DNA from: Isoetes engelmannii
Taxonomy: Eukaryota; Streptophyta; Lycopodiopsida; Isoetales; Isoetaceae
Reading direction: 5' to 3'
Length of the DNA: 33,692 nucleotides
NCBI GenBank assembly: GCA_011763485.2
Contig: JAANSK020260383.1
Location: 1 to 33,692, forward strand
Notes under the pieces: generated by a model
The model's database searches: none
Seen by the model: only the letters and a program-made list of their open reading frames with translations
Told to the model about the DNA's origin: nothing
Position numbers and translations under genes: made by a program
In this document: one piece after another, positions 20,991 to 32,189 of the stretch
Layout: each line of letters opens with the position of its first letter
Numbering within the stretch: position 1 is the first letter of the stretch

Positions 20991-23900
20991 TTTTGCTTAA
21001 TCTCAAATGCAAGACATGGGGAACAACCTTGGTTCGGGAAATTTTTTGTGCATGTTAGGAAAATTTCCTATAGTTTGTAGAGAAGCATGCTAATTTGCAA
21101 TTTTTGCCTACAATTTTCCTATAAACTTAACACCAACTAGCATTTTTCCTATAATTTAAAATCCGTCCAACATTTCCTACAAACCTAAAATCAACAAGCA
21201 AGTTCCTTAGAATTTATAATCTGGTATAGTTAGCAACTAATACAATTCCATGTAACATATAAAAGATGGACGAAAACATGTTAAGAAACAATAATGCAGT
21301 GGCAACACTAGCTTACAGGATTATGAATGATAAGAAATGGTCCCAGCGCACTTGAAGATATGACAATATGTCTACTTTACTAAGATGATACAGAACATGT
21401 TTACAATTACGCATGATAAACAAAAGCCCCAGCTCCAGATCTCATTTGAAGATTTTTCTACTTGAACAATATAACACAACAGATGAAAAACTTCTTGTTT
21501 GATTTTTTAAGGAGCCAACATTTGTTGCTAGGCCAAGCAAAGATATTAACAAGATACAAAACAATACAATATTAACAAGCACAATGTCAAGATTCAAAAA
21601 GAATATTGTAAAATGCAGATGCAGATGATGAAACCGAATATAGGAAGACATCCAGATTCTTTGATTTACAATTACCTGACTCAAGGGCATTGCAGCCTGT
21701 GGAGCTGTTGGCTGTCTATATTACCTTGGAGTAATGCTGCTTGCAGTCCTTAAGGTGCATAAATAGTCGTTTTCTATTTTAGATTCAACTGGTACCTTTC
21801 CTACTCAAGGCATTGGTGAAACCTGGCAGTCACTTGGAGCTGCAGAAACGATGGAGATAACATATGGCAATAATACAAGATTTAATCATCTAAGCAAGGG
21901 GTTCAACCAGTGTACTTTTAGTTTTTTTCATCAATAGTGTAAAATGCAAGAACACCTAAAAAATGCATCCAAATGCTCAAGAATTACTTCATCGGCACAT
22001 TAAAAGCAATGAAATAACAGCAAGCCGTTGTGCCGCTCTGTGATTATCTCTTCTGCAGATGCCAACAACCCTCTTTCTCTCATATCCTCCACTAAATACC
22101 ATTGTCAATTATATCTGCATATGGCACACCCGATTTGCACCTCCCATATCCTATAGCCCTCATATCCTCCATACCAAATTGCTGGTTCTGCATATGGGGC
22201 AGCCGATTTGGCGCTGGGGCTTAACTCCTCCCCAACGGTGCTCATGGTAAACCCTAACTTAACCTAAACCTAAAAAAAGTTCAAATAGGTACTCGTACAA
22301 AATCCGGCAAACTATTTGACATGTTGTTAAATATCCATCACTTTATTCGGTGGAAAGCATTTTTCCTAAAATGTCAAATTTTTGAACGGGAGCGTATCCG
22401 TTTAAATTCTTGACAATATGAGTTTTTTTTATGCGGACCGGTAGTCTACAAGACTTCTGGGGAATTTCTCGAACCAAGGGAACAATTGCACCACCCTTTC
22501 AAATATTCTTGTGTGCCTGCAATATTTTTATATATTAAAAGGAAAAAATTAGGGGATCCAAGTATTTATAGTTTGGTCCTATATATAATTACCACTTCTT
22601 ATAGACTAATAACATATCATGCAAAATTGTACTAAGTCCCTGCAGACACAAGTAAATTTTAGCTCTAAACAAGTTGAAAGAGCATTAAATACATCAAGGA
22701 ATGTATGTGTACAATGAGTGTGTGACAAGGTTCTTGAAGCAAAACAAATCTTGGCATGCTATTCAAGAGGTTCTTTTCCAGTTGAACAATGCAAAACAAG
22801 AGCCCTACCATATCTCTTTCTTGGACGTGTATCTGCTCAAAATGCCAGGATAGCTTCAATTCAGTGGATGATAAAAGGACGATCTATCTATTAATATGAT
22901 AAAAACTTTCACACTTTCCAGATGTGATAATGAAGGTCATTTCCTTCTTATCATCCAACTGAATCTGAATATATCCATAGTTTCATGCATGATCCATCTA
23001 CTTGCCTTCAGCCATGATTATTTTATTGGCGTGGCTGTAAAAAAAGTTTAACACAAGTGTGAATTGGTTCAATGGAAAACTCCAGAGCTACATTTATTTC
23101 TTCTATTCTATTGAAAACATAATTAGCCTCATTATCATACTTGCCCATCCAACTTAACTGGCTTCTGAAGTTACTAGTGTAAGGACTTTTTTGACCTATA
23201 GATTATAGTAAGCTACATCTATAAACTCTTCATGGGCATAGACCAAAACTCTAGTGTTCAAATATACTCCACCTTTGTTTGGCATCAAATGAAGGAATAA
23301 GCAGGCGTTCTTGATCTGTAAGTGTTGTCCATGAAAGCAAGCATGGGCATATTTCCAAATTCTGGAGCTCCTGCCTTTGACAACATGCTTATGTATATGA
23401 TAGCCTCTGGCTCTAACCTCGCTGATGTCTTGGTTGATTTCCATCTCGCCCACTTAAAACACGTTTACCATGAAATAATATCCCCTACAACATGGAAATG
23501 GGGTCGTAAATTCCATGTGATCCTTAACCTTGTGCTAACAACCTGTCACCTCCCTACAATCTGCAATAAAAAGAGGGAATCAAATTCCGTACAGATGAAA
23601 TTTGACAAGCTACTCATGGATGTCCGAACAATAATCCATACGGTAATGGAGCAACTACAATAGCTAGTACAAAGCAAAGAACTCAATAAATTTTTCTGCT
23701 ATAGGATTTGAACCCACAAATTCAAAAGTGTTGTAGCAAAAATAAATCAGTGTAGAAGGAGAAAAGACAAAAGCGCAACAAGGTTCTTCGGAGTAGACCA
23801 AATCAGTTGCAACTTGAAATAAAACATAAACAAAACACTGCAACAAAACTCTGGTAATGCCTCAAGAAACTCAAGAAGCTACTGCCACGTGGCAGTGTTT

Positions 23901-24480
23901 CTCTCCCTGAATTTCCTTTAGTCGACATCCGCTTTTTTGTTCTGTTTTTAGTTTACATTCTAATTTTCGTTTAGTTTCTAACCACTAATATGGCGACACA
24001 TTAGCAGAATGAAACCTACCCTTGCTTCCACGTGAAGGGAATGTGGGCTTATCTTGCATTCTGGTAGGGTCAACCATGCTTCTGCGCTTCTGCCATGGTT
24101 TCCCCTGCCAGAGTATATGGTAAATCCACATTCCCTTATATGTAAAAGTAGTTTACCTCCCATACCACCCTCTGGGCCAATGGTCTTATGCCTCATGTCA
24201 AACATGCTTTTCTAGAAATTTGTTCGTTATGTTTTTGTTACAATGTTTTAACACATATTTCGTATTTCATTCTATTTTTTCTTTAATTCGACTTTTGATT
24301 CCATCTTATTTCATTCAGGTTTTCCTTTACCTTCTGCTTTCCATTCCATCTTTTAGTTACATTCTGTATTTCATTCTGTACATTCCAAATTATAAAACTA
24401 ACAAAGCAGAAGTAAGACGATGAAGAACATGAAATGTATTCCTTCAAAAGCTTTTCAAACACGCACATCAAGTGCTCATA

Positions 24481-26266
24481 ACACAACTCCCATATTGTAA
24501 ATTTTAGGACACAGTTTCAAACACCGGAAAAGAGTTGCCATAGAGCTCATAAAGAAAGAATGCGAACCTATATTAGCTGCACCCTGCGGCTTACAACTCT
24601 CTTATTTGATTTGAAAAAAAAATAGAAAAGCCAAGGAGATATTTCTATGGGAAGGGTGTGGGACGAGATTTTGCGGGGGCTGCAGAAGCACCTTAACTGG
24701 TGGAAGGGTAGCAAGTTGTCCATGGCAGGTAGGATCGTTGTTGCCAAGTCTGTGCTTTGTAGCACTCATGTGTACACAACATCCGCAATGTTAGCTCCGG
24801 AGGTAAGATGCAGGCTCTGGATAAGATTGTTCGGAACTTTGTGTGGGGCGGGGATGATGAAGGGGCGGTTGTAAAGGTGGCTTGGTGGAAGTGTCTCCGC
24901 CCCCGGGAGGATGGGGGTCTGGCCATTCTAGATCTGGCGTTCATAGTAAGGTGTTGGTCTCTAAGTTTGTCTGGAGCATTCTGCAAGAAGGGGCGTCTTC
25001 TTCTGGTGCGGCGTTGCTTTTGCAGTCTCTTCACCATTGTGTGGCGTTTGGAAAGCCGTCCGTTCCTGTGGAGTTGCCCTGGGCATTGTTGTATGGTCTC
25101 AGGCCTTTTTCGCACGCATCGCCTTTTCTCACAGGGGTGTTGCGGGCTTGGGATCACGTGCGGGTGCTGTTCCAGCTAGATTATGCCGTTGTTTATCACC
25201 ATTCCTCTCCTTTCTTGTGGGTTCCTCTGCCTCCTGCGCAGTTCCCCTTGGCTGCCACTGTGCATGCTCGGACGCAGGCCCGTTGGAGGCGGGCTGCTGT
25301 GCGCACCTTAGAGGATTGGTATTGGGATGGCCAGTTAGCTTCTTGGGAGTTCTTTCGAGCCCGCTTTCAGCTGAGGGGCAGTGATCAGGATATTTGGGAG
25401 CAGGTGGCGGGTAGTATTCCGCTACATATGCCTCTAGAGATGTAGGATGATGTGGTGGTGCAGGTTTGGAAGGTTCATCCTGATGTTGTTGCCTTATGTT
25501 TTGTGCGGTCTTGCTACTGATTGCTGGTTATCCATGACACTTTGCCTCCTTCAGGCAAGTGGTCTCTGCAGCTTCCGGGTTCTTGCTGACGCTCGATCTG
25601 GAGATGGACATGGGAGTCCACTTCCCCCACCGAAGGTTAGGGTGCTTTTGTGGCAGATGGTGCATTTGGTGCATCGCTCTATCCGTGTGAATGCCCTTGT
25701 GAGTAGGTTTAAGCCGGGTGTGAGCCCTCTTTGCCCATGTTGTGGCCTTTACCTTGAGTCTGTGGAGCATTGTTTGGTCCTATGCCCTCATTTGCAGGTT
25801 GTCTGGGATTGGGTCAGGGCTTTGTTTCAGGTAGATTGTCTAGCCAGCAGTTGTTGCTTCATATGTATCTTGTTGCTTGGCCCCTCTTGCAAAAGCAAGC
25901 CTTGCATTTGTGTGTGGCTTGGCTAGTGTGGTTGATCTGGAAGTGGCGGCGGTTGTGGATCTTTCAAGGGGTTCAGCAGCCTGCGGCCTCTCTTGTTCCC
26001 CGACTCAGGTACAAATTATTTCAGAGCTTTCTTGTGTTCCCGGGATCAGCGGAGCGGAAGTTCTCCATTTGGCGGGACTTCTTGGGTATTGCGGATGGTA
26101 GTGGGCGGTTTGTACAGCAGTAGAGTTGCAGTTTCTTTGCGAGCCTATTGTGGAGTGTCAAGGTATCGCTGTCTCTTTGGGGCAGCTCCCTTTCCTCCTT
26201 ACTCGATTTGTAACATTATCATTCTTTTAATATATTGGTGATACAGTTCTTCAAAAAAAAAAAAAA
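24481..26266 (+). mobile_element. 5'-truncated LINE with poly-A tail and candidate target duplication
   Basis: Recognisable LINE sequence begins at about 24640, at the C-terminal part of ORF2, and ends in A14 (26253-26266). The 11-base word AAGTGCTCATA occurs at 24470-24480 and again at 26265-26275, directly after the tail, as expected of a target-site duplication. If that is right, the insertion includes about 150 bases (24481-24640) not recognisable as LINE. The element is visibly GC-richer than its surroundings and quite unlike the AT-rich LINE at 13-16 kb, so it is a different family and probably younger. Confidence 0.75.
24640..26123 (+). pseudogene. LINE ORF2 C-terminal part with zf-RVT domain, frameshifted
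   Basis: Segments appear in the order typical of plant L1 ORF2. First comes LNWWKGSKLSMAGRIVVAKS (24707). In a second frame come LDKIVRNFVWGGDDE and KVAWWKCLRPREDGGLAI (from 24814). In a third is a long tryptophan-rich stretch (24882-25445). Then comes a zf-RVT zinc domain, PPKVRVLLWQMVHL followed by CPCCGLYLESVEHCLVLCP (about 25627-25790), with its CxxC..H..C pattern. The end, WLVWLIWKWRRLWIFQG (about 25917-25967) up to 26123, is in another frame. At least three frame changes make it dead. Confidence 0.85.
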
Positions 26267-28042
26267 GTGCTCATATACTCAGCTTCTCTTTTTCAGCCTG
26301 GAACATGAATCATGTGTCATATCCACTCAAATGTAAAAATGAATTCCAGACTATTCCACCAACCCCAAACCTCCAACATAATTTTTCCAAGGCCAAATCT
26401 GATTAGGGAGGAGTGACTGCATTTTGTAAGGACTTCTAGCTCTCTTATAATACCCGATCAATTCTCGGCTCCAAGTCAAGCAACAAAAAGCTCTTCAAAA
26501 AAAACCTTATTTCTATATGGAGGGAAAGCACATGCATATTTGCCATGCCAAGGTAGTAGGAAGAAATATGGACATGATTGATGGAGGCAACTGAAAAAGG
26601 CTTTGAGCAATCAAATGAGAGAGGGTAATTTCTAAAATAACTAACTTCCTTGGCAATATTCTCCAAAGCTAAGGAATTCAACAGTGTGCATTCAAGATGG
26701 GCTGAGGTATCAAACACGTGGATATGCTCAAAATCCAGAAAGCCTTGTACCTCGGGTCAAACAAACCTCCTAATATAAATAAACTAGCAGAAAAGTAGGC
26801 TTGGGGTGAAGATTTGGTAGGAAAGCATGGAAAATTGGCGACAAGCCTTTCATATACCTTTTGAAGCCAATAGTTAGGTTTTTTGAAATATAATAGAGGT
26901 TTTAATGGGCAAAAAGGGGGAGAGGAGGGGGAGGGAGGATCGCGAAATTTCTCTTCGAAACAGAGGGCGATTTTTATCACGAGATCCTTATCGATCTCTC
27001 GTGGACCTGCTATTCCCCTAATAAGCGACATCACCAGCCAACCCTGCCAGAAAACCAATGGAAACACAAAAATGGGGCAAATTTCAAGCTCCAACTTCTA
27101 AAACATTTGCCTCCACAAGAGTGTCTAAATATTCGAGATTGTTTATTGCACATAGAGCATGGTGTTTGGTTGGAAGCTCGTCAGCTTCATGGCGTGACAA
27201 TCGACAATTGTTGCCTGCTTCAAACTCGTAGGATATGACATAGAGTAAACGGGCGGTGAACGCTTTGCGTACGACTATCCTTGTGTTCCTTTCTATTGTC
27301 TATTGAAACAACATGTGCTTGTTTATAGTAATTTCAATTTGCATACAAACTGGATCATGATCGCATTCCTCAATTATGGACGATATTTTTTCGTGCACAC
27401 ATATTTAGCAATCTCTATTATAGATAAATAGTAGTTTTAACCTCACTCTCACGGACAGGTTTTGCTTCCTTAAAACAACCATGCTTGCAATTGTTATACA
27501 TTGTATATCCTATTTCCTTTAATACCTATGGTCTTCTTGATTCTTAGGTGTTAGTACAAAATGAAGGGTGTAAAATTATTTATGGTACCGAGCTTGGAAA
27601 CGACCGCAAAGCACCTAGAGATTAATTTTGCTACAGAAGTTAACAGGCAATGTTTCAACTGGCCTACAATAAACTCAACTCTGAGCAGATCGGCCTTTTA
27701 GCGTCTTGGTCATGGCAGATTCGATCTAACTGATATATTTAGGCATCTAACTATTTTAAAAAAGAACGGAGGCCTCAACTACAATTCAGATGAACAGAGT
27801 TTTACTCCTATGAAAAATCTAAAAACAATTTGTGCACAACATAGAAATTCTTTCTAGCCAAGTTACCCTGTGACTAGAGATCCAACTATCTGCTATATGT
27901 GGATGGGATTATGAGGACAACTCTCGATCTACTTATAAAATCACCTGATCCTTTTCACTATTCATACCTGTTTATAACATTTAAAGATCAACTTATTTAT
28001 GCTAACTAGAAACATAAATGCAATACATTGAGACTGTCAAAA
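26267..28042. other. Non-coding stretch, no gene supported
   Basis: A 138-codon minus frame (26678-27094) and an overlapping plus frame (26883-27101) include a GGAGAGGAGGGGGAGGGAGG purine tract. I recognise neither product. An exon-like piece after TTCTTAG at about 27549 was considered as a HAP2 exon and not accepted. Confidence 0.5.
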
Positions 28043-28510
28043 CACTACTAGAATATAGCCTAGTGTGCCACACTTTTAGCCACGCCAAATGCACTAAAAT
28101 AAATAATAAAACTTAACGTGTTTCAGCGTGGCAACACTGCATGGCAAACGAATGCGCATTTGTCATGCATGGCTAAGTAGTTCATACAGTCAAGCGTGGC
28201 TACGCATGTCTCAAAAAGCTTTGCTACGCATGATAAAATAATAGACACGCGTGACCACGTGTTAATATCTTTTTAATACTATTTGTGTAGCATCGCATTG
28301 CAAATTGAATAATCTTTGGCTACGCAAAACCAAAAAATCTGTTTAGCAAGAATAATATGCGCGACAAAAAAAAGAACATTCTTAACCATGCAAGGTCAAT
28401 TTAAAAACACGCATGGCTCCAGTAGAAAAAAAATTGGAAAAAAAAAAAATTATACACAGTTTGTGGTAAACAACCATGCAATCTACGTGGTAATCCACGA
28501 TAACACCTGC
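28043..28510 (+). mobile_element. CACTA (En/Spm-type) left terminus with subterminal repeats
   Basis: It begins CACTACTAGAATATAGCC, matching the plant CACTA terminal inverted repeat (CACTAC-AGAAAA type). About 450 bases of closely spaced short motifs follow in both orientations: GCGTGGCAAC, GCATGGCTAAG, GCGTGGCTACGCATG, GCTACGCATG, CCATGCAAGG, CACGCATGGC, ATCTACGTGG. Such subterminal arrays bind the transposase in CACTA elements. I found no matching right end (TAGTG) and no transposase gene, so this is one end of a broken or large element. Confidence 0.7.
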
Positions 28511-28618
28511 GTAATGAAAAAAGATTCAAGAATATATTGACTTGTACAAGACTTCATATACATGAAGTAAAATACATGTCTATAAAAGTTGAGGAAACTG
28601 TTTTTTCCAAAATATCCT

Positions 28619-28956
28619 TCAATAAAGTGCCTCTGGATTTGGTCTCCACTCTGGTATCCTGTCCTCCACAAGTGTGTCACTCCATGACTTGTATACTTTT
28701 GCAAGTATACTAATGGCAGTGACAAATGGATCATAGAAGCCATCCATCTGCATTCATTATAAATGTTTTTCAGATAAAGAAGCTAGAAATAACCTTCCAC
28801 AACTAGGCGTACCTTGGATGTCAAGTCAAGATTAGAATAGCACAAAAAAACTCCTATAATTGCAAAACTCATGAAACTTTCGAGCAGATGCCCCATGGTA
28901 TGGTGACTAAGTAACTGATGTCCCAACAAAAGCATCAATATTGGAAAGAGCAGCAA
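28619..28956 (-). CDS. Candidate last two exons of an unidentified host gene
   Basis: On the minus strand, exon 28956-28813 (acceptor GTCCAG, donor GTACGC) is followed by a 65-nt intron and terminal exon 28747-28619 (acceptor AATGCAG, stop TGA). The joined frame is open for 90 codons. The upstream exon is hydrophobic (LLLFPILMLLLGHQLL and FMSFAIIGVFLCYS could be membrane segments). The last exon reads MDGFYDPFVTAISILAKVY, then KSWSDTLVEDRIPEW, and ends RPNPEALY. Composition and splice sites look gene-like, but I do not recognise the product. Another frame is open over the upstream exon and beyond it to 29101, so the phase there is less sure than in the last exon. Confidence 0.35.
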
Positions 28957-29644
28957 CTGGACATATTATTAGGCAACCCACTTGGTGTGCGCTGCTATGG
29001 TCATTTATCATACCAAGTAAACCCCAACAGCAGGCCAGAGTGTTAGCAGCAAATGTTGGATCAATCGACAATACATGTACATGACAATAGTAGGATTGCA
29101 AATTACATGCAAGACAAAGGGTATCTCATGGGATTACTAAGAGAAAATATTTGCGCTGTATTTGAAGCCATACGTCTAGATAACATAAGCAAAAATTGGA
29201 AGGATGATGGAGCACAATTTCCTTTCCCAACAGTTGACCTCACCCAGTGGTTTGCTGCACACTCTCCTCTTGATTGGACTCGATAGCAATTCCATAACTT
29301 GACCCTTCACTCTCAAAGGCACTATTAATTACAGATATTGAGATACAAATCCAATATGTCATACAAGCCCAGGTAGAGATACAAATTGTTCAAACTACTT
29401 TTACACGATAAAAAAAACACATTAAAAAGGAGGATCCGTGTTTTATCAAGGAATGTTATCATATCAGAGATTGAAATCATAAAACATTTCGCAAGAAGAA
29501 AATATTAATATGATGCTCTTATCAGTAAACTTGCCACATCTCTATAAACAACAAAATTACCTTGAAATGAGAGAAAAGTTAGGACATCAGGTGGTGGCTT
29601 CCAGCACCTTTCATTGACCTTTCATTGTGTTCTTTCCAAACGCC

Positions 29645-30220
29645 TGCACCATTTCCAGGATTGCTGAGCACATACCATACGATTTGTGTAGAAACAAAAA
29701 ATACTATGTAGTGCATACAATAATAACAGTACCTTACCAAGCCGGGCTTTACATACATGAGCAAACAATTCATTGGTGCCACTGCACTATTTCCATGACT
29801 TCTGAGCACTGTACAGGCCATCTAGCTTCATAACAACTACCTAAGGCAGACCCTAGCTCCACCAAGATATCTTGGCTATCTACCCCACTATATGCACAAC
29901 CCGAAATCTGCCTATAAACCTTGAGCAGGAAAAGAGCACATGTATGTAGGTCAAAATAAGCTCAAAGAACACTTACAGCCCTGCTCAAACGTACCTTCAA
30001 GCCAGTGTCGTGGATGTCTGCAATGTTGTGATGTTTGTATTGTTGTAACGTCTCCGATTGCGTCGTCTCCTATTGCACCATCTCCAGGATTGCTCAGCAC
30101 ATAAACATACCATTTGTCTAGAAACAAAAAATACTATGTAGTACTTCTAGAATTCTGTAAATGCATACAGTGCTAACAGTACCAACAACATGCCATGACG
30201 GGCTTACATACATGAGCAAA
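29645..30220. repeat. Dispersed direct duplication of about 120-145 bp
   Basis: Segments 29645-29765 and 30074-30220 share TGCACCAT-TCCAGGATTGCT, AGAAACAAAAAATACTATGT and CTTACATACATGAGCAAA. The second copy has a 20-base insertion after CTATGTAGT. The duplicated part covers an exon-like segment and its upstream intron on the minus strand. Confidence 0.85.
29995..30117 (-). CDS. Candidate internal exon, unidentified gene
   Basis: A 123-nt segment on the minus strand between acceptor TTTCTAG and the strong donor GTACGT. One frame is open and reads KWYVYVLSNPGDGA, then a small internal repeat (AIGDDAIGDV). A second, diverged copy of its 5' half (WYVLSNPGNGA) lies about 430 bases further on, within the duplication at 29645-29765. 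Product unknown. Confidence 0.33.
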
Positions 30221-30556
30221 ATCTAACTTAGTCTACAACTAGCTTGCCATGTCTTTTATAGCATCAAACCTATGCCTAGAGTGCTGCAACTATACAAGCA
30301 ACCAAGGTATAAAGCAAACCATTAAAAGCCAGGTAACAGTGCAATTTATCCCTTCCTGTAAAACCTATTGTCCTTAAAGCACAGACTTCTATCTCTGTCT
30401 ATTTCTACAATCTTGAGATACGCAGCATAAAAATAGAGCACACAGCAGATATACAGTTACCTTTTTTATCCAAAGAAAGATTAAATAAGCCAAAGTGACC
30501 ATATGATTTACAAACCGTATGAGCAGGATGATACGCCATAGAGGCTCAATCTCATC

Positions 30557-30729
30557 CTAATGCTTGGAATTGTATGACAGAAGACTATCAGTTGGGAGAT
30601 CAATTGAAGCTATCAAATACCTGCAAAACACCAATGCACGTTCATGCATTAAAAAAACATACTTTTCAGTATACGCTGTACTTCTAAAGTATGGAGGAGG
30701 CTTGTAATCTGCATGTTGACTGTTGTGAA
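30557..30729 (-). other. Exon-like open segment, minus strand
   Basis: After TTCCTTGCAG, one minus-strand frame reads HNSQHADYKPPPYFRSTAY, TEKYVFLMHERALVFCR and YLIASIDLPTDSLLSYNSK before a stop. Another frame is also partly open (FTTVNMQITSLLHTLEV). It could be an exon of the candidate minus-strand gene. A second open segment at 30972-31090 reads EPFVDRLFPANRLRFIEL then FILYYEGR. Exon limits are not settled for either. Confidence 0.25.
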
Positions 30730-31365
30730 CTGCAAGGAAAAATTAGCAACATTCCGAAAGGAATCCCACAAGGGTGGATCATCACCTGTGACTTGTGAGA
30801 TTGATAGTATAGAGGTCTTGTAGCTTGTACCCAATCACATTTTCCTTCTCATTGCAATTCTTCTTAATATACCTCACATCTGATGAATTTGGAAAGGAAA
30901 TGTACACAAAACTGGAACTAAATGAAAGATGATTACAGATAAGATAATCTTCTGCCCCAGTGAGCTTATGTTTAACAATAGGAGGAACGTCCCTCATAGT
31001 ACAGGATAAACAATAGCTCAATGAAACGCAGCCTATTGGCAGGAAACAATCGGTCAACAAATGGTTCAATTAGCAAATAGTTAAAAAACAGATGTTTCTA
31101 CGATAACTCAGAGATTTTTCTACCAAGGATGCAAAGAAAGGCCTAATGGCTCAGAACAAAGTGGTTTTTATTTGTTAAATATGCCCATCGTCTTATGCAA
31201 TACTCATCAAAATAGGAAACATAGGTTAAGTATGTGATTTCCATAAGGCAAATGGACATACAAACCTGGAGAAGATGCAAACTGAAACCGCAAGCAGCCG
31301 AAATAACGCTCCAAAACTTAAAAAAAAGCTGTTTGAATTAGGGCTTGCCTTGTTCTTTCCCGTCT

Positions 31366-32186
31366 TCACGTTTTGAAACAATTTTTGAACTTCCTGAAAG
31401 TGAAGGTGACAAAGGAGTTCTAAACCCGAATTCCAAGTCGCAATCTGTAGTGATGGCTTTGAAATTCAAGTTGAGCACCATGACCGCAATGCAATCACAT
31501 GAATGAGGATAGAAAGAAACAACAAAGCTAAGCCAATCTCCATTTCAACATCCCTAAACTAGCTTGATCTAGGAAATTAGCATGCACATCAGATAAAGCA
31601 TACTGGTTTTTTGTATTTAACGTTTACCTCCTAAAGTGCTCTTCAACCCTACTTCGAGCCAAATGCTTGAAAGATCCAGGGAAAAGCTCTCCAATGGGTC
31701 TATCCTCAGTCGTGGAGAAAGATCCTGCACACAAAGTTTTGTGTCAAGCCAAACAAATAGAAGAAAGAAACGAACTTTGAAAGATCACCTGCATGCATAG
31801 AAAATTCGTACTCAACACCCACTCCTGAAGATCCCGCGCAAGAATCTGGTCGTTGGGATGATATGAGAGGCTTTGTTGGCGGTAGGCTTTGTCGGCGAAA
31901 GGCCAGAAAGAAGAAAGCAAGCAGCTAGAAAGCAAAATTTAACGAAATGCTAAGTCGAATAGACTACCTTAACATAAAACTCTGAACAATACCCATTTAC
32001 CTCCGCTTGTGGTCGAGCTTCTGTAAACAGTGATGATGCCATCCAGCCTCTAAAAATGCTGATCCTTTGAGCAAGCTCTGATTCATCAAAAGTGCAAAGC
32101 TCTAAGATTACAAAATTAACATTGCTCAAAAAATGCAAAGCTCTAACGTCACAAAACTAACATGGTTTAGCCAAGAAAATCTTACC
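31366..32186 (-). CDS. Candidate 5' part of a spliced host gene, unidentified
   Basis: GT-AG-bounded segments on the minus strand are 32101-32001, 31924-31789, 31724-31628 and 31393 onward, with introns of 76, 64 and 234 nt. A non-coding exon probably ends at 32186 (donor GTAAGA). From the ATG at 32042 the joined frame starts MASSLFTEARPQAE, then a Ser/Arg/Pro-rich stretch, then GVGVEYEFSMHAGSFST, GELFPGSFKHLARSRVEEHF, and stops at 31366 after about 100 codons. A MASS.. start with a basic, Ser-rich stretch resembles a plastid transit peptide. A second frame is also open across the exons, so the reading frame is not proven. The last exon may join elsewhere. No family recognised. Confidence 0.33.
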
Positions 32187-32189
32187 AAG

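Larger units (their letters stand above)
20401..24480. other. Non-coding stretch (possible HAP2 intron), no gene supported
   Basis: AT-rich. It holds SINE copy 2. Short frames at 23196-23663 are open on both strands and contradict each other. A plus-strand exon-like frame follows TATTTTAG at 21783 but resembles nothing I know. It ends near the candidate target duplication of the LINE insertion. Confidence 0.5.
28957..31365. other. Between candidate exons: mostly non-coding
   Basis: Apart from the candidate exons and the duplication listed separately, this is AT-rich sequence. A plus-strand 77-codon frame at 29053-29286 (ending FAAHSPLDWTR) has protein-like composition but no start context or recognisable homology. 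Confidence 0.4.

Noticed and set aside
23196-23663. Overlapping frames of 85 (minus) and 113 (plus) codons as a gene.
   Set aside because: Both strands and a third frame are open together, no product is recognisable, and no splice or start context favours one.
27549-27630. Exon-like piece after TTCTTAG (VLVQNEGCKIIYGTEL), in phase 0, as the next HAP2 exon.
   Set aside because: The cysteine is at the wrong distance, no good donor follows, and a stop comes soon.
30615-30660. A GTATGT..TGCAG intron that would shorten the exon-like frame at 30.6 kb.
   Set aside because: At 42 nt it is too short for a plant intron, and its length is a multiple of three, so the frame is open without it.
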